From Bacillus sp. FJAT-27264 (GTDB lineage Bacteria > Bacillota > Bacilli > Paenibacillales > Paenibacillaceae), in contig NZ_MAQW01000032.1 of the NCBI RefSeq assembly GCF_001682855.1, positions 95,873-159,872 on the forward strand: a stretch of 64,000 nucleotides of DNA. The letters run 5' to 3'. Numbering within the stretch: the first letter of the stretch is position 1; every line of letters starts with the position of its first letter. A model generated the notes under the pieces. The model saw only the letters and a list, made by a program, of their open reading frames with translations, ran no database searches and was not told where the DNA came from. Below, piece after piece: positions 18,071-26,740 of this stretch. Both the position numbers and the translations under genes were made by a program.

Positions 18071-19294
18071 ATGAAAGAATTGCACAGTGCGGTGAATCGA
18101 AAAACATATTATATTGTAATGCTAATGATCATCGTCCTTATGGTTGCTGGATTAGTACTTTCTACAACAGAGCTCAATAGGATTACTTTTGGGTACATTT
18201 TGCATGTTTTTTGTGTAATCTTTGTATCTGTTTCTTTGTTGATCTACCCTAAGCATGAAACTCATCTTCTCAGAAGGATCATCATTTTATTAGCATTTGC
18301 TTATTTCTATCTTCTTTTCTTTTTATATCCTCAGACTTGGTCCACCTATATTTTTATTTGCCTCATACCTGCTCTTTCTATTCTATTTTATGATTTAAAG
18401 TTGTTTTATTTTTCTTTTATTGTAAATGGGATATTGATAGCCCTTACTTTTAGTTATATCTTCTTGATTGATATTAATAGAGGTAATTTATATGCATATT
18501 TACATCAAGATAGTATAGGTAATCTTATTAATATAATAGCTATTCAAGCCTTATTATTTCTTATTTTTTATCTTTCTTTTAGAAGAATGAGAAGTCAGCA
18601 ACTTTATTATGAACAATTACAGCAATCTGAGCGCTTAAAGATGGTCGCACATTTAACGGCGGCTGTGGCACATGAAATCAGAAACCCAGTAACAGTGGTT
18701 AGAGGTTTTTTGCAGTTTTATAAAGAAGATTCTTCATTTAGTGATCCTATCAAAAACAAGTTCAAATTAATGATAGATGAATTGAACACAGTAGAACAAA
18801 TTATCTCGCAATTTCTCACACTCTCCAAACCAAATGGAGACCAGACAACAGAGAAAGTCGATGTGAAGGAAGTTCTACAGAGTGTCTCAGGTCTGCTCAA
18901 TTCATATGCAATGCTATCTGATCATCAGATTCATATAAATGTAGAGGACGATTGCTTTATTTCCATAAATAAAATTGAGTTTAAGCAGTTGCTCATTAAT
19001 TTATTGAAAAATGCTTTAGAAGCTTCGGATGTTGGTAAATCCGTATCTGTTATCGCAAAGCGAAATAATAATTTTGTCGAGATAAAAATCATCGATGAAG
19101 GAAGTGGAATGTCAGAAGCTGAGGTTAAGTTGTTAGGCACTCCTTTTTATTCAGTAAAAAGTAATGGAACAGGTTTAGGGTTAATGATCTGTTTTAATAT
19201 CGTAGCAAAATATGATGGAGAGATTCTTTATACAAGCTCTAAAGGTGATGGAACAACCGTTAATATTCGCTTTTTAGCTAAGAATGATCAGTAA
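18071..19294 (+). CDS. Membrane sensor histidine kinase, sporulation-kinase-like
   Basis: The 407-residue protein has five to six membrane helices in residues 12-170 and almost no extracellular loops. It then has a HisKA domain with H201 in AAVAHEIRNPVTVVRGFLQF and a HATPase domain (NLLKNALEAS, DEGSGM, NGTGLGLMICF). The kinase core resembles KinB/KinD-type kinases that feed the sporulation phosphorelay. No response regulator is adjacent, which fits an orphan phosphorelay kinase. The sequence is AT-rich relative to its neighbours. A strong terminator follows. Confidence 0.85.
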   Translation: MKELHSAVNRKTYYIVMLMIIVLMVAGLVLSTTELNRITFGYILHVFCVIFVSVSLLIYPKHETHLLRRIIILLAFAYFYLLFFLYPQTWSTYIFICLIPALSILFYDLKLFYFSFIVNGILIALTFSYIFLIDINRGNLYAYLHQDSIGNLINIIAIQALLFLIFYLSFRRMRSQQLYYEQLQQSERLKMVAHLTAAVAHEIRNPVTVVRGFLQFYKEDSSFSDPIKNKFKLMIDELNTVEQIISQFLTLSKPNGDQTTEKVDVKEVLQSVSGLLNSYAMLSDHQIHINVEDDCFISINKIEFKQLLINLLKNALEASDVGKSVSVIAKRNNNFVEIKIIDEGSGMSEAEVKLLGTPFYSVKSNGTGLGLMICFNIVAKYDGEILYTSSKGDGTTVNIRFLAKNDQ

Positions 19295-19315
19295 TATTAG
19301 ACTCTCGCACAATGG

Positions 19316-19364
19316 AAAAGTGGATTGCCTCAGGCTTTACGGCTGATAGGCAATCCACTTTTTT
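19316..19364 (+). terminator. Strong terminator after sensor kinase gene
   Basis: AAAAGTGGATTGCC (19316-19329) pairs perfectly with GGCAATCCACTTTT (19349-19362) and is followed by further T. Confidence 0.88.
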
Positions 19365-19551
19365 GCAGATAAATAAGGATAGGTTGGCTTATCGTTTACA
19401 TGGTGAAATCACTTATCGGTCTTTACAATGAATACAAAATAATGTCCTCCATAGGAGTGTTGAATACTATTTATTTGATTTAATGTTATAATTATCAAGT
19501 TATAATGTATATTATTTTCTGTGAAAAATAGCGGGGAGAGAGTGTGTAATT

Positions 19552-20199
19552 ATGAAAATTGAAAAAATTAAGAATAGAAGTGTTATGTTTACAACCCGAA
19601 CTACTTCAGGATGGGATCTGAACGTTCAACTGATTTTGGGGGATAAGTACAACTATATTATTGACACAGGGCTTGGCTCTCTAACCGTTGCAGCGATTAA
19701 AGAATACATAGGGCATGACACCAAACCAATAATTGTAATAAATACACACTATCATTGGGATCATATTTGGGGAAATAGTTCACTTCAAGATTGCATGATC
19801 ATATCTCATAAGCTATGTAGAGAAATGATAGAGCAGAATTGGGAGACTACGTTTCAGAAGTATAACAAGTATCTGGAGGGTGAAGCGGAAATGCATCTGC
19901 CAAATCTGACATTTGAACAAGAACTGTATTTTCCTGAAGATAAAATAAGGCTCATATACACCCCTGGTCATACCGTGGATTCTATAAGTGTAATTGATGA
20001 AGTAGAAAAGGTGATCAATGTAGGCGATAATATCGGCGACTCCGTGGATGAAATTGTTCCAAGTCTCTATGGTGAAAAAGAAGATTATATCAGCACACTA
20101 TTAAAGTATCGAGAGATGGAGTTTGACACTTGTATCTCCGGCCATAATATAGTTTTGGACAAGCAAGTCATTGATAGAATACTAAGCATCGTTTCTTGA
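19552..20199 (+). CDS. MBL-fold metallo-hydrolase
   Basis: This 215-residue metallo-beta-lactamase-fold protein has the metal-binding motif HYHWDH (HxHxDH) after the strand IIVINT, a second histidine in YTPGHTVDS, an aspartate in NVGDNIGD and a terminal histidine in CISGHN. This is enough for a binuclear hydrolase of the glyoxalase II or lactonase type. The substrate cannot be read from the sequence. The start is ATG with GGGGAGAG upstream. It appears monocistronic. Confidence 0.82.
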   Translation: MKIEKIKNRSVMFTTRTTSGWDLNVQLILGDKYNYIIDTGLGSLTVAAIKEYIGHDTKPIIVINTHYHWDHIWGNSSLQDCMIISHKLCREMIEQNWETTFQKYNKYLEGEAEMHLPNLTFEQELYFPEDKIRLIYTPGHTVDSISVIDEVEKVINVGDNIGDSVDEIVPSLYGEKEDYISTLLKYREMEFDTCISGHNIVLDKQVIDRILSIVS

Positions 20200-20358
20200 G
20201 AAAGAGTGGTAAAAAGAAGGCCCCACGGAAATTCCCAGCTTTTAAATCACAAAACCCTGTCATATAATAGTAACTAACTTAATCTATAAAATTAAAAGTG
20301 ATATACTAGGTGCAGGTTATAATTGAGAAGATAATACTAACGTGTAAGGGCGGTAAAC

Positions 20359-21855
20359 ATGAGCAGCAGACAAACCGAAACAGACGTTATTTTAATTGGT
20401 GCCGGAATCATGAGTGCGACGTTGGGGACATTGTTGAAAGAATTAGTACCTGATTGGAAAATTACAGTGTTTGAGAAGCTGGCTAGCGCAGGAGAGGAAA
20501 GCTCCAACGAATGGAATAATGCGGGAACGGGGCATGCTGCACTGTGTGAGCTTAACTACACGACCGAAAAACCGGACGGAACGATAGATATCAGCAAGGC
20601 TGTTATCGTGAATGAACACTTTCAAGATTCCATGCAGTTTTGGTCTTATCTTGTGAACCGTGATCTGATTCGTAATCCGCAAGACTTTATTATGCCATTG
20701 CCACATATGAGCATGGTACTCGGAGAGAAGAATGTAGCGTTCCTGAAGCAACGTTTTAAAGCGCTCTCAAACCACCCGTTATTTCAAGGTATGGAATTCT
20801 CCGAAGATCCGAAACAATTGCAGCAATGGATACCGCTTATTATGAAGGATCGGCCATTGAATGAACCGATCGGAGCCACTAAAATCGACACTGGTACGGA
20901 TGTTAACTTTGGCGCTTTAACGCGCATGCTGTTCAAACATTTAAAGAGTAAGAATGTCGATATTCACTACAAGCATGGTGTCGAAGATATTAGACGAACC
21001 AGCGAAGGCTTGTGGGAACTGAAGGTACGGAATGATAGGGGTCAAGTTGAACGCCGTACGGCAAAATTTGTCTTTATCGGCGGCGGGGGAGGCAGTCTTC
21101 CTTTGCTGCAAAAATCCGGTATCCCTGAAAGCAAGCATATCGGGGGATTCCCGATCAGCGGGCTGTTCATGGTGTGTAACAATCCAGAAGTTGTAGCCCA
21201 GCATCATGCCAAAGTATACGGCAAAGCGAAGGTCGGTGCACCGCCGATGTCCGTTCCGCATCTGGACACCAGATTTATCGATAATAAAAAATCACTACTC
21301 TTTGGGCCGTTTGCCGGTTTCTCACCCAAGTTTTTGAAGACTGGTTCGATGTTTGATTTGCTCGGTTCTGTAAAACCCAATAATGTGCTAACGATGTTAG
21401 CGGCAGGTGCCAAAAATCTGTCCCTGACGAAATACCTAATCCAGCAAGTGATGCTTTCGAAAGAACAACGTATGGAAGAGCTGCGGGAGTTCATCCCAAA
21501 TGCCAAAAACGAGGACTGGGATCTATTGGTGTCAGGCCAGCGGGTACAGGTCATCAAAGATACCGCGGCCGGTAAAGGAACACTTCAATTTGGTACAGAG
21601 GTGGTTTGTGCCGGTGACGGATCGGTTGCCGCATTGCTCGGCGCTTCCCCAGGTGCTTCGACTGCCGTTTCCGTCATGCTTGAGGTGATCGAGAAATGCT
21701 TCCCGCAACATCTCAAAGAGTGGGAACCCAAAATAAAAGAAATGATTCCTTCTTATGGTGTGTCACTGGTGGAAAACCCTGATCTAATCCAAGAAATTCA
21801 TACTTCTACAGCTAAGACTCTGGGTTTAAGCGGTGAACGGCAACCCGTCAGGTAG
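20359..21855 (+). CDS. mqo: Malate:quinone oxidoreductase
   Basis: This 498-residue FAD enzyme has the dinucleotide-binding motif LIGAGIMSATLG and the family signature ESSNEWNNAGTGHAALCELN. The length is the usual one for Mqo. It oxidises malate to oxaloacetate at the membrane and passes electrons to quinone, linking the TCA cycle to respiration. A terminator follows at once, and the gene stands alone, as mqo usually does. Confidence 0.95.
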   Translation: MSSRQTETDVILIGAGIMSATLGTLLKELVPDWKITVFEKLASAGEESSNEWNNAGTGHAALCELNYTTEKPDGTIDISKAVIVNEHFQDSMQFWSYLVNRDLIRNPQDFIMPLPHMSMVLGEKNVAFLKQRFKALSNHPLFQGMEFSEDPKQLQQWIPLIMKDRPLNEPIGATKIDTGTDVNFGALTRMLFKHLKSKNVDIHYKHGVEDIRRTSEGLWELKVRNDRGQVERRTAKFVFIGGGGGSLPLLQKSGIPESKHIGGFPISGLFMVCNNPEVVAQHHAKVYGKAKVGAPPMSVPHLDTRFIDNKKSLLFGPFAGFSPKFLKTGSMFDLLGSVKPNNVLTMLAAGAKNLSLTKYLIQQVMLSKEQRMEELREFIPNAKNEDWDLLVSGQRVQVIKDTAAGKGTLQFGTEVVCAGDGSVAALLGASPGASTAVSVMLEVIEKCFPQHLKEWEPKIKEMIPSYGVSLVENPDLIQEIHTSTAKTLGLSGERQPVR

Positions 21856-21875
21856 ACTGTGTATAAAAATAAGCA

Positions 21876-21923
21876 AAATAGCCTTCGTTCCTGGATTCCA
21901 TGGAATGAGGGCTATTTGTTTTT
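21876..21923 (+). terminator. Terminator after mqo
   Basis: AAATAGCC (21876-21883) pairs with GGCTATTT (21910-21917), with TTCC/GGAA inside, followed by GTTTTTC. Confidence 0.8.
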
Positions 21924-22039
21924 CTGAAAATTACCAGCGGACCGAGTAGATAGGGACTTGTATCAGATTTTCTGAATGAAAACTAGAAAAACTCTATTGG
22001 ACGCGAGGAGGTAAGGATGCTACAGTTTTTATAATTCAT

Positions 22040-22069
22040 ACTAAAACAACCGGATTATAATGTTTTAGT
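22040..22069 (+). promoter_or_regulatory. Inverted-repeat operator overlapping a TATAAT box
   Basis: ACTAAAAC (22040-22047) and GTTTTAGT (22062-22069) form a perfect 8-bp inverted repeat 14 bases apart. TATAAT (22056-22061) abuts the right arm; the -35 region is poor. This is where a repressor or activator of the monooxygenase/transporter operon would bind. No regulator gene lies next to it. Confidence 0.5.
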
Positions 22070-22095
22070 GAAATCATATGAAGGAGGGATAGCAC

Positions 22096-23157
22096 ATGAA
22101 ATTCGCTTTATTCAGTCTGATGCTTAATCTTCCGAATGCTCTTACGGGTGAGGCCTTCACCACACAACAAAAATTTCAGAACGTGCTAAAGCAGGCAGAG
22201 CTTGCTGAGAAGCTAGGCTTTGATGCTTACGGCGTAGGCGAACGACACGGAGCGCCGTTCTTATCCTCATCTCCACCGGTTGTTCTAACTGCAATTGCAG
22301 CCAGAACGAGTCGAATTCGCCTGCTTACGACAGTGACCGTACTGAGTGTACTGGATCCCGTGCGGGTAGCCGAGGATTATGCCACGCTGGATCATCTGTC
22401 GGGTGGACGGCTGGAACTGATCATTGGCAAAGGTAACGATCCGCGCCACTATCCGCTTTTCGGAATTAAGGAAGAGGAGCAGTGGGAATCCCTTGCTGAG
22501 CGCTATGAGTTGCTCAAGCGGCTGTGGAGCGAAGAAAACGTCACTTGGCAGGGACGCTACCGGACGCCGCTGGATAAGGTGACGACACAACCCCGGCCAT
22601 ACCAGAAATCCATTCCGGTATGGCATGGCAGTGCCTCTAGTCCGCTATCTACCGAGCTTGCAGCGAAGTACGGGGAGCCGATCTTCTCGTCAAATGGCTT
22701 TCACCCGATGGCCAAGTACAAGGCCTTAATTGACCACTACCGTGAACGTTGGGAGTACTATGGGCATGATCCGAAAGATGCTGTCGTCGGAGCGGGTGGT
22801 GGCAGTCTATATTTGGCGGATACGAAGGAAGAGGCAATCCGTAGATATAAGCCTTATTATGAGGCATTCAGCTCGACAGATTCGGCGAAGCATAATCAAT
22901 CGCCATTCAAGAGCCTTGAAGATACAGTAGAGAACGGTCCAACGCTGGTTGGCAGTCCAGAGAGTGTAATCGAAAAGGTGCTGACTTACCACCGTGCCTA
23001 TGGACATCAGGTGCTTAGCATCGGTGCGGACGGCTTGAGCGAAGCTGAGCAGCTTGAGCAAATAGAGCGGTTCGCTAAGGATGTTATGCCAGTTCTACGG
23101 CGAGAAATTCCCAGCACGGTGTGGGACGGTAAGGCACTGACTTTGCAGCAGGCATAA
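22096..23157 (+). CDS. Luciferase-like flavin-dependent monooxygenase (first copy)
   Basis: This 353-residue LLM-class (bacterial luciferase/F420-fold) protein has GFDAYGVGERHG near the N terminus, the segment SRIRLLTTVTVLSVLDPVRVAED, and GGRLELIIGKG in the flavin pocket. It uses reduced FMN and oxygen to attack an unknown substrate; no flavin reductase is encoded nearby. It is the first gene of an operon with a Dpp/Opp-type transporter and is clearly paralogous to the last gene (28836-29921). AAGGAGGG precedes the start. Confidence 0.88.
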   Translation: MKFALFSLMLNLPNALTGEAFTTQQKFQNVLKQAELAEKLGFDAYGVGERHGAPFLSSSPPVVLTAIAARTSRIRLLTTVTVLSVLDPVRVAEDYATLDHLSGGRLELIIGKGNDPRHYPLFGIKEEEQWESLAERYELLKRLWSEENVTWQGRYRTPLDKVTTQPRPYQKSIPVWHGSASSPLSTELAAKYGEPIFSSNGFHPMAKYKALIDHYRERWEYYGHDPKDAVVGAGGGSLYLADTKEEAIRRYKPYYEAFSSTDSAKHNQSPFKSLEDTVENGPTLVGSPESVIEKVLTYHRAYGHQVLSIGADGLSEAEQLEQIERFAKDVMPVLRREIPSTVWDGKALTLQQA

Positions 23158-23206
23158 GTTCAAAGCATAGTCTACTAGAACGTTTAAGAGAAAAGGGGAG
23201 CTGAGT

Positions 23207-24859
23207 ATGAAGAGACAACGGTTTATCAAATGGGCGACTTATGTATCGTTAACGGCGGCATTGACATTGGTCATGGCAGGCTGCGCGGCCAAAGGCGGAG
23301 AAGCGACTAGCTCTACCGATTCTTCTGCAGCGGCTCCAGCGGTTGCTAAGCCCGTGGAAGGCGGGGAGCTGACCTACGCGCTGGCGACATCTCCTGACAC
23401 GCTCGATCCGGGAGCAAGCGGCTTCGCGGTATCGCATCGGGTGTTCCGAAATATCACGGATAGCCTCGTCGTTCAGCTTCAGGATGGAAGCTTCCAGCCT
23501 TGGCTGGCAACGGAGTGGACGAAATCGGAAGACGGCAAGACGTATACGTTCAAGCTGCGTCAGGACGTCAAGTTCCAGGATGGAACGCCATTCAATGCAG
23601 CGGCTGTCAAAGCGAATTTTGACCATATTACGACCTCGGCTAGAGGTCAGGCCAAATCCCTGATCGGTCCTTTTGAATCGGCGGAGGTGGTGGATGACTA
23701 TACCATCAAGTTAATCCTATCCCAGCCGTTCGAGCCGTTCCTTAGCGGGCTGAGCTCAGCGTTCCTCGGCATCTCTTCACCACAGGCCATACAGCAGTAT
23801 GGTGATCAATATGGTAAGCATCCCGTAGGCACGGGGCCGTTCAAATTTGTCAGTTGGACGGAGAACGACGAAATCGATCTGGAGAAGAATCCTGACTACA
23901 ACTGGGGGCCACCAACTGCGGATAACAGAGGACCATCGCATCTGGATAAACTGACGTTCAAGATTGTGCCGGAAGAGGCGACACGGATCGGTAGCGTACA
24001 AAGCGGGCAGCTGCTGGCTGCAGAAGCGGTTCCACCTCAGAACATTGCCGCACTTAAAAATGATCCTCAGTTCCAGGTGGACCAGGCGATCACGAACGGA
24101 ACAGCCTTCTCCCTCTATTTCAATTTGAAGAGTGACATTTGGAGTGATATCAAGGCGCGCCAAGCTGTTCAGCTTGCGGTCGACGTCGATACCATCGTCA
24201 AAACCTTGTACCTCGGTACATACGACCGGGCTTGGTCGTCCATTACACCAGGGCTACTCGGATATGATACATCGCTTGAGAACAAGATCAAACCCGATCT
24301 TGATAAGGCAAACCAGCTGCTGGATGAAGCAGGCTGGAAGAAAGGTGCGGACGGCATTCGTGAGAAGGACGGCAAGAAGCTGATTCTCCGATATCTTGAT
24401 GGTTCGCCGAACCGTGAGAAGCGTAACGACATCGCAGCCATCGTCCAGCAGCAATTGAAAGCGATCGGCGTCAATGTGACACTTAACATTACAAAGGATA
24501 CGAGTACACCACTGAAGGAAGGCAACTTCGATCTGTTTGGCAATTCCCAGGTGAAGGCTGATCCTGACGTGATGCGGAGCATTTTCCAGTCCGGCAAGGA
24601 ATACGCCAACGGCGGCACGAACTGGTCGAATCTGTCCGATCCTGAAGTCGACAAGCTGCTTGATCTCGGCTCAGAGGAGTCTGATTTGGAGAAGCGGAAA
24701 GAAGCCTACACCAAAATCCAGCAATATCTGATTGATCATGCTGTTATCCTCCCAATCTATGTATTCCCTTATACGGTAGCCCATCCGAAAACGGTCGAAG
24801 GTCTGAAATTCGATCTGCTCGGGTATCCGCAATTTTACGATGTAAGCATCCATAAATAA
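23207..24859 (+). CDS. Family-5 (Dpp/Opp-type) substrate-binding lipoprotein
   Basis: The 550-residue protein has a lipoprotein signal with lipobox VMAGC (cysteine at residue 25), a Ser/Ala-rich linker, then the SBP_bac_5 fold (GGELTYALATSPDTLDPG, RQDVKFQDGTPFNAAAVKAN, HPVGTGPFKFVSW). Family members bind di- or oligopeptides, nickel, opines or glutathione-like ligands. Flanking flavin monooxygenases suggest that the ligand is then oxidised; ligand identity is unknown. It sits 49 bases after the first monooxygenase. Confidence 0.92.
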   Translation: MKRQRFIKWATYVSLTAALTLVMAGCAAKGGEATSSTDSSAAAPAVAKPVEGGELTYALATSPDTLDPGASGFAVSHRVFRNITDSLVVQLQDGSFQPWLATEWTKSEDGKTYTFKLRQDVKFQDGTPFNAAAVKANFDHITTSARGQAKSLIGPFESAEVVDDYTIKLILSQPFEPFLSGLSSAFLGISSPQAIQQYGDQYGKHPVGTGPFKFVSWTENDEIDLEKNPDYNWGPPTADNRGPSHLDKLTFKIVPEEATRIGSVQSGQLLAAEAVPPQNIAALKNDPQFQVDQAITNGTAFSLYFNLKSDIWSDIKARQAVQLAVDVDTIVKTLYLGTYDRAWSSITPGLLGYDTSLENKIKPDLDKANQLLDEAGWKKGADGIREKDGKKLILRYLDGSPNREKRNDIAAIVQQQLKAIGVNVTLNITKDTSTPLKEGNFDLFGNSQVKADPDVMRSIFQSGKEYANGGTNWSNLSDPEVDKLLDLGSEESDLEKRKEAYTKIQQYLIDHAVILPIYVFPYTVAHPKTVEGLKFDLLGYPQFYDVSIHK

Positions 24860-24879
24860 TCGGGGAGGAGGCCAATGAA

Positions 24880-25806
24880 ATGGCCGGAACCATTGTAACG
24901 CGATTGCTCACTTCGCTGCTCGTTGTGGTCGGTTCGTCGATGCTTGTCTTCCTCATCATGTATGTACTGCCCGGTGATCCGGTGCTGCAGATGCTGGATG
25001 GCAATGCGACATCGCCTGAGGCCATTGCCGATTTGCGCCATCAACTCGGATTGGATCAGCCGTTCTATGAGCAATTCTCCCGCTACTTCATCCATTTGCT
25101 GCAAGGAGATTTCGGCCATTCGCGGATTACACAAGATCCGGTTCTGCCTAAAATCCTCGAGCAGGTTCCGGCTACGCTAGCGCTTACTTTCGTCAGCGCT
25201 GCTGTCTCCATCGTGGTTGGCATTCTTCTCGGCGTCTTGTCTGCGATCCACCGGAACGGCATCATCGACGTGCTGGCACGGTTTGTTGGCCTATTCGGCA
25301 TATCGATGCCGTCGTTCTGGACGGGGATTCTGCTGCTACTGCTGTTCTCCATTAAGCTGGGCTGGTTTCCGGCGATGGGCTCTGGAAGCTGGAAAACACT
25401 CGTGCTGCCCGGCATTGCGCTTGGGCTCGTAGGTGCAGGTTTTATCGTCCGGATGGTCCGCAATACGATGCTTGAGATCATGAGTGAGCCGTTCATCCTG
25501 ACCCTACGCGCCAAAGGGCTTGCGGAACGTGCGGTCATGTATCGTCATGCGCTGCGCAATTCCTTGATTCCTGCATTGACGATGATTGGGGTCATGATCG
25601 GCGAGTTGCTGAGCGGGACGGTCGTGATCGAGACAGTGTTCGCTCGGCAAGGGATCGGCCGTATCCTCGCTGATGCAATCATGGCAAAGGATATACCGGT
25701 GGTGCAGGGCGTTGTTTTTTTCACCGCGATCATCTATGTGTCCGTGAACGTGCTGGTAGACATTTCGTATTCGTTAGTTGATCCGCGCATCCGGCGGTCG
25801 ACCTAA
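24880..25806 (+). CDS. ABC permease, DppB/OppB-like
   Basis: This 308-residue permease has six predicted helices. The N-terminal signature is RLLTSLLVVVGSSMLVFLIM, then LPGDPV. The EAA-type loop TLRAKGLAERAVMYRHALRN sits near residues 208-227. It is first of the two permeases of this transporter, 20 bases after the binding protein, with GGGGAGGAGG before the ATG. Its GC content is higher than in the flanking kinase and MBL genes. Confidence 0.93.
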   Translation: MAGTIVTRLLTSLLVVVGSSMLVFLIMYVLPGDPVLQMLDGNATSPEAIADLRHQLGLDQPFYEQFSRYFIHLLQGDFGHSRITQDPVLPKILEQVPATLALTFVSAAVSIVVGILLGVLSAIHRNGIIDVLARFVGLFGISMPSFWTGILLLLLFSIKLGWFPAMGSGSWKTLVLPGIALGLVGAGFIVRMVRNTMLEIMSEPFILTLRAKGLAERAVMYRHALRNSLIPALTMIGVMIGELLSGTVVIETVFARQGIGRILADAIMAKDIPVVQGVVFFTAIIYVSVNVLVDISYSLVDPRIRRST

Positions 25807-25835
25807 GAAGTCGCATAGAGGGGGGAGAAACCAGA

Positions 25836-26720
25836 ATGAAAGATGCAACTGCGCTTAAGCCACTGTGGAAAAGCGAAAGAAAACGACCTGCAAGGTCATG
25901 GCATCTCGGCGTATCTGATTTGTTTCTATACGCGGCAGAATTGGTTGTGCTGTTTCTGATCGTTTGTGCGATTGTGCCGGGGTGGGTCGCGCCCTATTCC
26001 CCCACGATGATGGATGCGGCTCAGTTGCTGCAACCGCCCAGCGCCCAGCACTTACTGGGAACCGATTATTTCGGAAGAGATGTGTTCAGTCTGATCGTCT
26101 ACGGAAGCCGGGATTCGCTGCTGATCGGTCTGGCTTCCGTCATCGTGGGTGGTCTGACTGGTGGTATTCTCGGGGCCTTCTCCGGCTATGTCGGAGGATG
26201 GATCGATCAAGTCATCATGCGTATTATCGAGGTTCTGATGACGATACCGGGGATTCTGTTGGCGCTGGCGATTGCTGCTGCCATCGGGCCCAGCTTGATT
26301 AACGTCGTACTGGCAATAGCCGCAGGAACGATTCCGCGCTATGCAAGGGTGATGCGTAGCCAGGTGCTTAGCGTCAAGAACCGGGCGTTCGTTACAGCCT
26401 CCCGTTCTATCGGAAGCACGGGGTTTCGCATTTTCCGCAAGCATGTGCTGCCCAACTCGCTGGCACCGTTTCTTGTTATGGCGACAATAGGCATCGGCAC
26501 CTCCATTCTGACTGGATCGGGGCTTAGCTTTCTCGGGCTTGGGGTCATCAAGGAAATTCCAGACTGGGGCACTGTGCTGGCACAGGGACGCGGGTATTTG
26601 ACGGTAGCCTGGTGGATTTGTACGTTCCCAGGGCTTGCTATTGCGCTATTCGTACTGGCTATCAACATCATTGGAGACCGGCTGCGGGATAAGCTGGATC
26701 CGAGAAAAAGCGGCGCCTGA
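25836..26720 (+). CDS. ABC permease, DppC/OppC-like
   Basis: This 294-residue permease has the DppC N-terminal helix, the conserved segment HLLGTDYFGRDVFSLIVYGS and the EAA-type loop (RYARVMRSQVLSVKNRAFV, then ASRSIGSTG). It pairs with the DppB-like permease. AGGGGGGAG precedes the start. Confidence 0.93.
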   Translation: MKDATALKPLWKSERKRPARSWHLGVSDLFLYAAELVVLFLIVCAIVPGWVAPYSPTMMDAAQLLQPPSAQHLLGTDYFGRDVFSLIVYGSRDSLLIGLASVIVGGLTGGILGAFSGYVGGWIDQVIMRIIEVLMTIPGILLALAIAAAIGPSLINVVLAIAAGTIPRYARVMRSQVLSVKNRAFVTASRSIGSTGFRIFRKHVLPNSLAPFLVMATIGIGTSILTGSGLSFLGLGVIKEIPDWGTVLAQGRGYLTVAWWICTFPGLAIALFVLAINIIGDRLRDKLDPRKSGA

Positions 26721-26740
26721 CTGGCGGAAGGAGGCAGTAT

